A stretch of 64,000 nucleotides of DNA, taken from Tubiluchus corallicola (Eukaryota > Priapulida > Priapulimorpha > Priapulimorphida > Tubiluchidae). A program made the position numbers and the translations under genes. Under the pieces are notes generated by a model. It was not told the DNA's origin. It did no database searches and saw only the letters and a list, made by a program, of their open reading frames with translations. The stretch is from contig JAQGDQ010000373.1 of the NCBI GenBank assembly GCA_030141605.1, forward strand, positions 1 to 64,000. Reading direction: 5' to 3'. Of the stretch, positions 33,782 through 46,200 are shown piece after piece; positions within the stretch are counted from its first letter, which is position 1; each line of letters begins with the position of its first letter.

Positions 33782-33928
33782 TACCATTGACATTACCATG
33801 AACTGTGAAAAAGCAGCATAAGATGTGGTGCAGTGGCATTTTCCACGATGCTTTGTGTGCCTTTGTGCATTTAAGTATATATCTATATACCTGTTGTTGA
33901 TAGCGTTTATGCACGATAGAATGTATTT

Positions 33929-34512
33929 GTGTGCCTGCGTAGCAAAATCGTCCACAAGTCGGCAATTAAGTCTTTCTAGTTATTTGCATGTCCTGAATTT
34001 TCATTTCATGAGGATCATTTTGATACCAAGTTCATCACTCTATGTTATTTTTAAGCTGAGATAATCCATGTTGAAGTTGTGGTGCAGGCTGCAAATTGAA
34101 AAACGTAATCTTGAGAAAATCTCTATTAAAGTCAGCCATTGTTTTTTGTCGCGTTTCTACAAAACACTTAGCAACCGTACGAAAGTTTGGTTGCTATGGA
34201 CTTCACGAGAGCACATTGATGTTATGTTGAAAACAGTAGATGGCTTTTTCTGAAGCAAAATGATTGCTTCCATGAGCTTCCATGCTTCCAAAAAAGTGGG
34301 TAAGGAGTTATAAAATTAGATTTTTAGTCTTTTTTGGACATTTTCTTGATAATTTGATGCTAGAATTTAAAAGTCCAGTATAGTCAGCATTTGTTTTCTT
34401 AAAAAATAATAAATGGACATTTGACCAAATTCTCGGGTCATTCTATATGTCAGCATCATAATGTAGCTTTAACTATGCCAACATGTGGATGGTTTTGGTT
34501 TGCAAGCACACA
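33929..34512 (+). mobile_element. Family R1 MITE, copy 7
   Basis: Begins 148 bp after the gene A stop codon. An AATAAA at 34408-34413 lies inside it, and I see none between the stop and the element, so gene A may use the transposon for its 3' end. Confidence 0.8.
34408..34413 (+). terminator. Candidate polyadenylation signal for gene A
   Basis: First AATAAA after the stop codon, within an R1 element, followed by T-rich sequence near 34557-34580. Position is plausible, proof would need transcripts. Confidence 0.3.
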
Positions 34513-34707
34513 CATATAGAACTGGAATTTTCAATATGCAGTATGTTCAGTAGATATTTATTCTATTTATTTTTGCTCTATGTATGCTGAATTGTGCACA
34601 TCTTAGGAAATGCTAATACAGTATATTGTATGACCCATATATGCCGTGTTTCTAGTCTTTTATCTTTAATATACATTCGAACAGTGTTGGTTGATGTATT
34701 CATGCTG

Positions 34708-34960
34708 TGATACTGCAGCACTCCCTGTTTTCACTCATTATTATCGATAATATTCAATGTAATAAGTCTTTTGTCTTGAGCTCTTCTTTATACTTGTACG
34801 GAACTGGAGCACAAGAAGGTAGCACAATTTGCTTTACAGCCCAAGCAACGTGGTGTTTGCCTATTGTGCGCATAGGGCCATAGGCCATTGTACACGTCTG
34901 AGATAAGATGCTTGTAACGTGCCGAGGTTATTCGGTTAAAAACAAAATAACTACTGCCAC
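34708..34960 (+). repeat. Dispersed repeat R6, copy 1
   Basis: Shares CTGCAGCACTCCCTGTTTTC and the AAGTCTTTTGTCTTGAGCTC block with 38735 and 51548. Family unknown. Confidence 0.75.
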
Positions 34961-37900
34961 CATTGTAACGTTTTGAGGGCTATTGCATTCGTAATTTTTA
35001 TATAATGATCAGGAAAATATACTACATGTATTTTCACGGGTTCGTCTGCTGTTTTTTAAGGCTGTTTAGTTAAAAACAAAACAAGATGAAACAAATTTTA
35101 AAGCTATAATTATTACAAAAGAAGAGTACAACAACAAGTCAACAATAAGAGCTCAAAATTACTGCTAGTAGCTTGCTGTGAAAACCCCCAAGGAAAGATG
35201 AGGATAGGAAAATGAATGTGCATAACTTATCTGAATGTTCATGACGATATTGTGCACAACTTGACGATCCTCCTCCCACAATAACAACGCTGATGCCGGC
35301 AACATGACGATCCTCCATGAGCCATAACAATGCAGATGACGACAGCTAATCAACGGCTTTCAGCAACCCTCTTGTAGTCTACAACACCAACGTACCAACA
35401 ACTGACTGGAATGGAATAACATCACACTTCTGTGGCTTGACCAGCTCTTCATACCATGTAACAGCAACGAGACTGAGAAAGACAGGCTATACAACAGGAA
35501 CACTGTTCTTTTAGCCAAAACAATACTTAGCTCAGCTCTCCATGGTAAAGAAGTTACATCACAGATCGTGTACCAGCCTTTCCAGACAAATACGTTAACT
35601 ACAGGTATGCTGGAACATGCCCACTGGTCAGACCAACAACGAACGTCTGTACCAGTGAAAGGTATCAACTCAACTGTTCAGAACAGGTATTGCTTTTTCT
35701 GCATAAGCAAACGAAGCTCTCCAACAGGTAAGTAGAAACTATTTTACGTGACAGGGGTGAGGAGGTGATGAAATGAAAGAACACATACAGCAGTGCAAGC
35801 CATTTACTATCAAAATTAGCAACATGCACCTAACAACGTTAGCATCTTTTGTTAGGTAGAGAAAGTAATGTCTCTAACTCAGTAACCATTGTCACGTGCT
35901 TACCGTGTACTTTCATATTCCTCGATGCGATAAAGTATAAACATGCTTAAAACATAAATTATTTAACAATGGACGCCTTGCATCTCCAAGAAATAAGTTC
36001 TATGACTGTAAGTAAACTACAACAGCTTAATTTTTCACAGTTGTCTTTCCATGAGAAAGTTGCAGTTAAGAAAAGAGGCCGTTCATCACCTGATCTTCAA
36101 ATATAACTACAACATTAAAATTTCACATGTTTGTTTCGTTTTACACAGTATTAAAACAATGGCTAGAAAATCTCTGAAGCAGCACCCCCACTAATTTTAG
36201 CTATAAGATGCCGCTGTTTTCTGGAGAATGCTGCTGTCGTCTGGTTAGTATTTTCTTCTTTCTCGATCCACATATTCCTTTGCAGTGGGTTTCACATACT
36301 TCTGGATATTTAGTAGTATCTCACAAACTTGCACACACGCCCAGGCGTTCTTCAAACAAAGTAAGGCTGTTGTTTTTCTTCTTGTAGTTGTTATTCTTGT
36401 CGTTCTTGTTCTAAGCTCACTGTTGTTGTTCTTATTCGTAATGAAGTTGTAATCTCCATCTGATAAGGCTGACAGTTTTGTCTGCATTTTTTTACATTTC
36501 CGTTCTTACCTACATTTCATATCATCAATGCATGGACCTGCACAATAGCAGTAATATTTGTTTTTATCTACACAAGTCTTTTTGCAATCTGGCACACATG
36601 TACAATATAACACGATTTTATCGAGCTTTAAGGGATCGTGAAAATTTCTCGCGTCTCGTTATAGCCGTGGTCAATTGTCTCAGTATACAAGATCCAAATG
36701 AAGCCTATAAGGCGTATATGATGTAGTAATGAAAAGAACACTTTCTTTTGAGACTGGCGCAAGTTTCTTAGAGTCTGCCACTATTAAGCAACTATTTACT
36801 CACAAAAGAGTAAAATTATGGGGTTCAAACTCTGTTATTTCTAGGACTACGTCAGTATTAAATAAGTTCTTGCATAAAATTGCCGCACTAGGTACTTTTC
36901 TAAGTTGCCACTACTGACTGCTGTGATTCATTGTGTCGTCTGCTGATGGCTGAGCGTGTTTTATGTGGGTGTTACAGTACGTTAAAAGCATTAATTAGGT
37001 TTATATTCAAGGATTAGCCTTCTTATGCAAATACAGTGATGATTCTTACATTCCTCCTTGCACTTTTCATTCTTAGCAAGTAATTCCTTCACGTTTCACT
37101 ATTCTTAGATTTATTTATGCGGCTTTGCTCTACATTCTTACACCTGCCCTCACATTTGCACAGCTAATAAGATTGGGATTCCTGTATGAGGGACCGCAGT
37201 TCCTCCGACAATTCCTTATCCTCTTCCAATATGAGGAGCGCTTTGATATCTTCTTAGTACAATTATCTCTACAGGCTGAGTTACACTTTTGATAAAGTCC
37301 ACACTTTTTGATCACTTCTAGGGGTTGGTGTCATTTTATTCTCTTTGTTGTTCTTCCAGTCACATTTTGCAGTTCAGTAGTTGAGTTTTTCTGATGAACA
37401 GAGCTGATATTTTAAAACACCTAAAATGCTGCAAAAGGCACCAATTTTTATTCACAAATCAGTCTGCTACAAGTTTACTTTACGCTGGTAAGTGTTTTGC
37501 AGTGTTTACAATATCTAAGATTTTTACCGAACGGAAAAGCTTTTGTGGGATCTTCATAATTATTGTGGAGTACAATATATAAATACGCCAGCCTGCTGTG
37601 TGTGTATTAAGTTGTACGCTAAACGGTGCTGCCATCTGGCAATGAGAACAATAGGATAACAACCGGATGTTCAGATAACGAATGATTGTGTCAGTTCAGA
37701 AGCCAGACACAGGGAAAGAGTCGCGGTGAGAATCCCAAATCATTAATATAGGGTATCGTGAGACCGTAACCGGGATGTTTGACGCTAGCTTATCATTTCT
37801 AATCTCGTGTTTATCGCATGAAACGTAGAAACCTGTCACAAGTGGAATAACTTTGTCTTAGAAATCCCAAGAAAATAGAAAATTCTAAAATCAGGAAAGC

Positions 37901-38595
37901 CTTACTCTGCAAATGTATGTATTGATAGATCTTGTTGTAAAAAATACAAGAATATGTAATACAGTGGCAGTCACTGGACTTATAACATATTTGCGCTGAC
38001 GCCTGAAGCTGTTATCGGTATTTCGAACTCGAGTTAGAAGTGTACGCAGTCTGGGCCATTCCTACGATTGTTTTGGTGATCCTGAACTCTCAGTGTTTGT
38101 TGGTCCAGAATTGGTAAGATGCAGTAAAATAATTTATTATGTTTTTGTATTGCATAATTAATAATAAATTAATAATGTTAAATAATCTTTGGGCAATAAG
38201 CTCAGTTCATCTCTTAGTCTTAAGTCAATTTATTGCAGTTTGTACGAATGCATCTGAAAATATGGATGCATGTATGTGTTTGTCAAGCAAATCCATCCAT
38301 GGAGCTCTTAACTTTACGGTTTCTGTAATAGCGGTATAACTAAAGCTTGTAGTTGTAGTACAAGTTTGTAGTTGTGCGGCGCAGAATTATTAAAAAATCT
38401 TAATGGGCCAGGTCTAAATTTTAAAAAAACGAATACAAATAGAAATCCATCAATTTACATTTAAAATGCATTGCAGGCAAAATCTATTTAACTTGACATA
38501 CCTTAGAATCTGTTGTTGGAAAATTAAGACTACTGCTTGCGTTTTGATATTTTTGGTCAGTATATTGCTGAAAAATAGTCTTACAAATAAAAGAG
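34961..38595. other. Intergenic region, largely unrecognised
   Basis: No ABCA exon and no repeated family from elsewhere in the window. 35140-35730 is less AT-rich and ends in a strong donor (CAG/GTAAGT at 35725-35733), so it may hold a 5' leader exon of gene B. ORFs here (for example 36478-36726) resemble nothing I know. Confidence 0.5.
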
Positions 38596-38744
38596 AAGCC
38601 AAGGTTCCCATTAAGTAATATTATTTTTCTCCTCAAATGTTAGTGGTGGCTCGTGTATAGGTAGTGTGGAAGCCAAGGTTCCCATTAAGTAATATTAATT
38701 ATTTTTCTCCTCGAATGTTAGTGGTGGCTCGTGTATAGGTACAG
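38596..38744 (+). repeat. Tandem duplication, about 75-bp unit
   Basis: AAGCCAAGGTTCCCATTAAG through GTGGCTCGTGTATAGGTA occurs twice in a row; the second copy has a 4-bp insertion. Confidence 0.9.
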
Positions 38745-39880
38745 TGGAACTGCAGCACCCCCTGTTTTCACTGAATATTATAGATAATATTCAATATAAT
38801 AAGTCTCTTTTCTTTAGTTCTTTCTTTATACTTGTATGGTCCAGAGCACGTGAGGGTAGTACTGTTTGCTTCACAGCCCAGCACAGTGTGCTCACAGCTC
38901 AAGCATTGTCATGTTTGGCTGTTGTGTGCATGTGGTCATGTGCACATGTCTGAGATAAGACGCTGTACTTTAGGTAGAAAGAGTACTGTCACTCATGCAG
39001 GGTGTGTTATCAGTTATCACGCGCTTATAAGACACATATTCTTGCACTACGACAATTTAGACGATTCATAAGCGAATGTGTGCTTGAATAGCAAAATCGT
39101 CCATAAGTCAGCAATTAAGCTTTTCTAGTTATTCAAATATCCTGAATCTCCATATGATGAGGATCATTTTGATACTAAGCTCATCGCTCTATATTGTTTT
39201 TAAGCTAAGATAAGATAATCCACGCTGAAGTTGAGATGCAGGCTATGCACTGAGAAATGTAATCTTGAGAAAATCGGTTAAATTCAGCCATTGTTTTTTG
39301 TTGTGTTTCTACAAAACACTCAGCAACTGTACGGAAGTGTGGTTTCTATGGATTTTGCAAGAGCAAATTGAGCTTACATTTAAATCCAGTAGATGGCTCT
39401 TCCTGATGAGCAACAGAAAAAACCCGAAGCTAAATGACTGCTTCCATGAGCTACAATCGGAGTTAGAGAATACAAGATTTTAGATATTAGATTCTAGACA
39501 GAAAAGTGGGTAAGGAGTTATAAAATTAGATTTTTAGTATTTTTTTGGACATTTTCCTGATAATTTGATACTAGAATATAAAAGTCCAGTATATTTAGCA
39601 TATGTTTTCATAAAAAATCGGCGTTTGACCAAATTCATGGTGCTTTCTACTTTGAAGCATCATAACGTAGTTTTAACTATGCCGACTTACGGATGGTTTT
39701 GATTTGCAAGCACATAAATAATATTTTTGTTTAGGATTTCATCCAGTTTATGTATAAATTTTCGTATGATTATTTTTTAAAATTGCAACATTAAAATTAC
39801 ATATGTTTCTTTTGTTTTACTCGTGCTGAAGCAGCAGCACCAATGATTTTAGCTACGAGCCATAATAATAAAAGTCCAGT
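38735..39880 (+). repeat. Dispersed repeat R6, copy 2, split by an R1 insertion
   Basis: R6 sequence runs 38735-39076, stops, and resumes at about 39715 with ATAATATTTTTGTTTAGGAT. The uninterrupted relative at 51548-51970 shows these parts joined. Confidence 0.82.
39077..39714 (+). mobile_element. Family R1 MITE, copy 8, nested in R6
   Basis: GTGTGCTTGAATAGCAAAATC to TTTGCAAGCACA. Ends about 225 bp before the putative first acceptor of gene B (39939). Confidence 0.85.
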
Positions 39881-39930
39881 TAGCACCTTGTGTACCTAAT
39901 TAGCAAAATAATGTTATGCCGAGTTTATTA

Positions 39931-39939
39931 TTTTTACAG
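39931..39939 (+). promoter_or_regulatory. Putative 3' splice site of the gene B leader
   Basis: TTTTTACAG after a T-rich stretch, 100 bp before the start codon, with no ATG-competent ABCA frame upstream. Suggests that the first exon of gene B is non-coding and lies further left. Confidence 0.45.
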
Positions 39940-40039
39940 AAGAACAGGCATGTAATGAAATTCAAAAGAAATTCTGACCTCGTGTCTGAAGCAGCGCTGA
40001 GATAGCTTTGGAGGGCATCCAGTTGCACGACAGATCAAC

Positions 40040-40205
40040 ATGACGCGTCACTGTAGTTACCGGCACCAGTTTAAACTCCTCCTCTGGAAGAACTACTTGT
40101 TACAAAGAAGGAAAATTCTCGTGACATTCTTTGAAGTTGCGATTCCGACCGTACTGTCTTTGCTTCTAATCTTCATGCGAATTCTTATCCCCCGCCAGCA
40201 TGTAG
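40040..40205 (+). CDS. Gene B exon: start codon and first helix
   Basis: Encodes [20 protein letters not shown], matching the ABCA N-terminal LLLWKN motif, then a basic patch (QRRKILVT) and the first hydrophobic helix ([15 protein letters not shown]). A likely splice acceptor, TTTTTACAG at 39931-39939, suggests that this exon begins at 39940 with about 100 nt of leader. Phase 1 out. A degraded dispersed repeat begins within 20 bp of the donor. Confidence 0.93.
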
Positions 40206-43200
40206 GTATGTAAAACTACTGCAGGAAAATGCTGGAAAATTTTTGAAAATACAGTGTATCCTGCAAAGTCTTGGGAAAGTCAGGGAAAAAGACAATTTGG
40301 TAAAAAGTCAGGGAAAATGGGGCGAAAAGTCGGGGAAATTTGTGCTTATCTTGGTCATCGAAAATCAATAATTGGTCAGGTAAAAGTCATGGAAAAGCCA
40401 GGGAAATTTATTTTAAAACTTTGTGGGAATCCTGCTACTGTATTTTACTCTTAAACATTTCTTTTTCCCATTGCTATTGTAATTTATCTGGGAAAGAAGC
40501 GAGATTGAATTGAAATTGAATTTGATAGAAGTTTCAACCTATATGACAGGCAATTGGATTTTTAATTTGGTTTGCGTGAGCTGGTGCAGTATGGCAATCT
40601 CTCAATTTAGGGCTTTGCCATTTGGCGAGCTACAAGACTCGACAAAAAGAAATTCTGTAACAATATAGCATTTTGAGTCTGTCATTTTGTGATCTAGGAA
40701 AATTTTAGTTAATTATAATCTATAGAAAAATTATGAAAAGTTTAGCTAATTATATGCATTCTCACAGACGTGTTTATCACTTATAGTGTTAAGTGCCTAT
40801 GCTGCATTAGTCTGTACATGTAACAATCCTTTATAACAGAAAATTACAGTTTTTCACATCAAGTTTAAAGGACAAGAAAAGGGGTACCTGAAGTAGGTTT
40901 CAGAAGAATCGCCTTAAAAAATTATATTACTTTATAAGAATTTTATGCATATATCGTACTCGCGTTGAAAAGAATTTTTGTTCGTTTTCATTTTAAATCT
41001 CCCGCAATAATGTTCCGACGCGTCATCACATGACATCACCTATGCACAACGTAGATCAGGGGAAGAAAAGCAAATCTTAAATTATGTCTCAAAAAATTTC
41101 CATGCAAGGTGATATTACTTAGCATTTCACTTACCTGCTTGAATGATTTACGTAACTAGAAAAGAAAATTATTAATTATTTAAAATGCTTTCACCAGTTG
41201 GTAAAATGTTGCTGACTCACCCTCCAGGGTGCACCACTCTCTAACCAAAAGCGTATTTTTATCTTATTAACAAGATACAGTAATTTAAGATTTTACTTAG
41301 TAACGTGTGCACTACTAAGCTCGACGAAAGCTCAAATGCTCTACGTAGAAACTATGTTTCTAAACTTCCCTCAAATGAGTTATCGTCAAAATGGCTGCAT
41401 CTAACAGTCATCGCGGAAGTTTAAATTTACATGTTTTATGGAGCGTTATTGCTGACGCAAGTCTAATATGCAAGAAGGCAGTAAGTGATATAAAATTTCA
41501 AGACGATTTCAAAATTTCGATTTCACCTAAAGTTATTATTTAAAGTACAAGAAAACACAGAGCTGAAAAATTCGGACTTCAAATTCGGTATCGCCTACAT
41601 ACTGCCTTATTGTGCACAGAGCTTGTATTAGCAGCAACGCTGTATAAAGCTACGACTCCATGTTCTCGTGATGCATATTCAGATAATAGCCGTCACATTC
41701 GAGTGAATATGTATCACAGATTATGCATTACATACACGTAGAAACAATCCCACGTGTTTAAATACAAACTGTTTTATATGCATCGCACATTATGGATCAC
41801 GCATTACATGGAGTCGCATCTTAAAGGTTGAAAATTTAAACTCGCACAATGATCATTAGGCACAGACGTACTTACGGCGGGTCAATTGAAGCAAGTTTAC
41901 ATAACACTGCATGAATTTGAAAAAATAGTCAGAGCATTCGTAGCACACACTTCATTAACCACTCAAAAGTTTAAATTATTTTACATTCTCAGTAAAATTA
42001 ATTTTATGGTTCTTGGCAAGCAAGTGCCATTTTTAATGGTAATGAAACAGTGACACCTGGCGTGTGCATTTTAAATTACTAAGAATTTTCTTTTTCGGTT
42101 ACGTACAGTGTGTTTCAGACGGGTAATGCTAAATAACGTAACTTTGTATGGAACGTTTTTTTAGGCTTACTTTAAATTCCCATTTCTTCCCCTTTAAATG
42201 ACAGAAGCAAAAAATAATTTAAAATATCACATAACTAAGATGGCTGGAAATGTATAAATGTTTTGCAATGCCTTGTTGTTTGTTACCTTCTCTCACATCT
42301 TGATGTATAAAAAAAATGTTATCGCAAGTGTTTGTATTCTTTTGTAGGAACGGAAACGCATTATCCGATTTTTTCCATAGATGAATTTCCAAAAAATTTA
42401 ACGTCAGTAACTAGAAAACCGTGGACGATAGCATATACACCAAGTCTCCCAGCTGTGCACGAAGTCATGAATTTGGTTAAACGTAACCTTGGTGTCAATG
42501 GTAAGCTGGAGTTATTTTGCAATTTTTAGACCTTGAGAGATTTAAATCTGTTGTAAAAGGAAGATAAGTTTGAAAATGTTAATTTCGCTACAGTCTAATA
42601 GCGAAAAATTCTGTTTCTGAAATGATGTCACTACATTCAATAGTCAGAGTCCAATGCAGTACGTTTCGCCACAGTCCCTGACTCTACCAACAAATTTTTG
42701 AAGTATTTAACCTAGATTTAAATTCATTAAACTTTACGAGACGAGAAAAAGCAGACATTTACAAATTGAAGTTACATGTGTTGGTGCTACATAGCTCAGA
42801 ATTGGGCAGAAATTGTTGACATTGACTGTACAATAATCTAAAGTCACCTTGTGATTGTAATACCTGCGCTGTAAAGTATAAATGATTCTAGAATACAATC
42901 ATCACGATGGCAGGATGATGTAGTTCCTACAATCACAAAAAATCACGAGAAAAACAGACATTTACAAATTGAAGTTACATGTGTTGGTGCTAAATAGCTC
43001 AGAATTGGGCAGAAATTGTTGACGTTGACTGTACAATAATCTAAAGTCACCTTGTGATTGTAATACCTGCGCTGTAAAGTACAAATGATTCTAGAATACA
43101 ATCATCACGATGGTAGGATGATATTAGTTCCTACAATCACAAAAAATCATTCTGTGGTTATAGTGGAAACTCTCTATTGTCACAATCTGTTGACTGTTCC

Positions 43201-46200
43201 TCACAAGTAGTGAGAAAGTGGTTTGGAAACTAGAAACAGTAGCGAGAACAACATATAGTTCAAGTTCTATATTTTTTGCTATATGTGTGCTTGCAAACCA
43301 AAACCGTCCTTAAATCGGCATAGTTAAAACTATGTTATGATGTTTCAAAGAAGAATGCACCAAATTTTGGTCAAATGTTGATTTTTTTATTTTTTATAAA
43401 AACAAACGCTAAATATATTGGACTTTTATATCCTAGCTTCAAATTATCAAGAAAATGTCATGATACATCAATGTATCATTACAGGCCTAATGTTGATAAT
43501 ACTGTATCCGCCATACTAACTTGTTAAGTGAGATCACTTGTGGCAGAAATATTTGTAAAAACGTTTCTTTTCAGTTGCGGCATTTCTTAATGAAAAGGCA
43601 TTGCTTAAACATATGAGCAGCGAACATATTTTAGCTGTGACTCTGGGCGGAGTTGTTTTTACTAGTGATTTTCTCAACTCCAGGGAATTTCCTTTTAATA
43701 TAAGGTAAACCAATGTCAGCTAATGTTACTTCTGTATTTAAAAAAGGCGATATTGAACAGGTTACTAATTATAGGCCAAATTCTCTATTTCCCCGTGTTT
43801 TTAAAACCTTTGAGTGGATTGTGTATAAAGAACTTTATAATTATCTTGTTACTGACAATAATCTGTTGAATGAGTGTAATTCTGGTTTCAAGCCTGGAGA
43901 TAGTACAATCAATTAATTGGTATCCATTGCCCACAAAATACACTCTGATCTAGATTGCTGGATATGAGGTATGGGCAGTTTTCGATGTAAGTAAAGCTTT
44001 TGACAAGGTCTGGCACAAAGATCTCACATTCAAATTATCCCAGCTTGGCATCAGTGGTTCCTTACTACGTTGGTTAGCTTCTTATTTACCTGTTGTAGTC
44101 AACAAGTAGTTATGAAAGGTGCCTCATCAGATTCTTTGTCCCTGGCTGCTGGGTTGCCTCAGGGCTCCATTCTGGGCCCTCTTTTGTTTCTTGTCAATGT
44201 AAATGACATTACTCATAACATACAGAGTGACATACATCTTTTTGCCGATCATACAGTCAGAGACCCGGTAGATTGCGTCTAAATTCCGACCTAGAGACCT
44301 TGCAGCACTGGCTGATAGATGCTGTGTTACCTTTAATCCACAGAAAACTGAAGTAATGCTTTTCTCTCGTAAAATCCAACAATGTCATCATATGCCACTT
44401 TATCTCAATAATATATCTTTAAGACATGTGAATTCTTATAAGCAGATGGGGATACATTTTACATGTGATCTAAAATGGGAGTAAAATGTAAACTAGATAA
44501 TCGTATCAGGGGTTAGTAGCCAGAGTTTCCTGACCTTCCTATGAAAACTTACGGGATCAAAGTTTTAAATTTGAACAAACAACTTGTTTTTTTTTTTTTT
44601 TTTTTTTTTAGAGTTTCAAGAGTTTCAAGAGTTTTATTTGTTTAGTTCAAATTTAAACCATTTCTGAAGATTCTCTATAAGTGGTTATCTCTCGTAAATG
44701 TCGGCCATTTTCTGTGGTTGTCTTTTCTGTACATTATTAACCAAAAGTCTAGCCAAAGAGCTTACCTGAAATAGACCTCCTGCAGATAGAGACTTTCGGA
44801 CTTTTGTAGTACGTAATATGAAGTATTGTCTAGAGTTCGAAATGATTAACCCTTTCACTACAGAAGCGGTACACTGCCGCCTATGTTTTTCTTGTAAGGG
44901 ACAGAAGGCGGTAGACTGGCACCGTAGCTCAGCACTAAGCACAGTTACTCAGGTTTGTTTATTTCGCTGCTACGGCCAAGCAAAGATATTGTAGAAAAGT
45001 TTAACAGCTGTGGGATTGGGGTTGCTTCTCAACAAGCTAACCAACCAATCAGCATCTTTTGCCAGGTGCATTCCACAAAACTGTACTGTATAGTATATTT
45101 ATACGCAATATTGCTCGTCGATAGTTGTTGAAACGTGTTTAGTTGCTTGTTCTGCATTCTTATAACACAATTGCGTATTATGGATTATTAAATTGGCTTC
45201 TAAATATAAGTATGTGCACGAGTGCATATATGTGTGCGCTGATGTGTGTGCATGTGTATACATAAAACTAATATTCAATATTAGTGTTTAATAACAAACT
45301 GTTATTTGTTTGTTTACAAGATCTGTTTTAGTAACACACCACAAGATGTTATTGTCAAATGTGCAAAGGCCAATGCAACCCATTAACAAGCCACTACATT
45401 GTGAAGGGTTAATTTCTGGATTTTTAAATTTAGTTACAAGATAAGATTGAAATCTTCACCACGTAATGCACCGCAGAACGAATCAGCAAACATTTTTACG
45501 CTGGAGAATAAGTGGTTTACTCAGCTTCAGATGCCCTTTATAGACCGTCTGGGTCCAAGAAACCCCGAAAAGCCATGGGGCGGGACACCAGGTGAGTTTT
45601 TTCAATTTTTGGCTTCGTAATTTTAAGCATTTTAGTAGTTTTGCACTGTAAAAGGACTAAACGACAGTTGCGCAAAGTTGGTATGTAGCTGAGATGCAGT
45701 GGCTATAATAAACCAGGGTTCCCACAGTCAGGGAAAATCCTTGAAAATACAGGCTATCCTGGAAAGTCAGGGAAAATGATGAAAATGGGACGAAAAGTCA
45801 GGGAAATTGGAAAGGGTTGCAAAAATAATCACCGTGAACCGATATTTTCCAAACATGTTTTTCAGCGATTCATCTTCAAGTAAAATTTTGTTATGGTAGG
45901 CTCCCAGTTTCCACTTCTGTTCCAAAAATAATGATTGGCCAACACATTATATATCAGTATATGTATGAATTTCCATACACAAAAATATTTGACTACCTAT
46001 ACTGGTAATACAATTTCTGCTTATCTTGGTCATGGAAAATCAATATCTGATCAGGGAAAAGTCAGGGAAATTATTTTAAAATTCTGTGGGAACCCTGGTA
46101 AGCGGCTCTTGCTTGACAGTAATGAGCGAAAAATTTCATTTTATGTGACAGAAACAGGTGTTTCACAAAGAGCTACAACTGATGCATTGGATAGTGTTAA

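Noticed and set aside
36245-36917. ORFs of 62-82 residues in the intergenic region
   Set aside because: No recognisable domain, no splice continuity with either gene, and length within chance for AT-rich DNA.
43713-44282. An active retrotransposon gene
   Set aside because: The reverse transcriptase has stops, a frameshift and a lost YADD motif, and both ends are missing.
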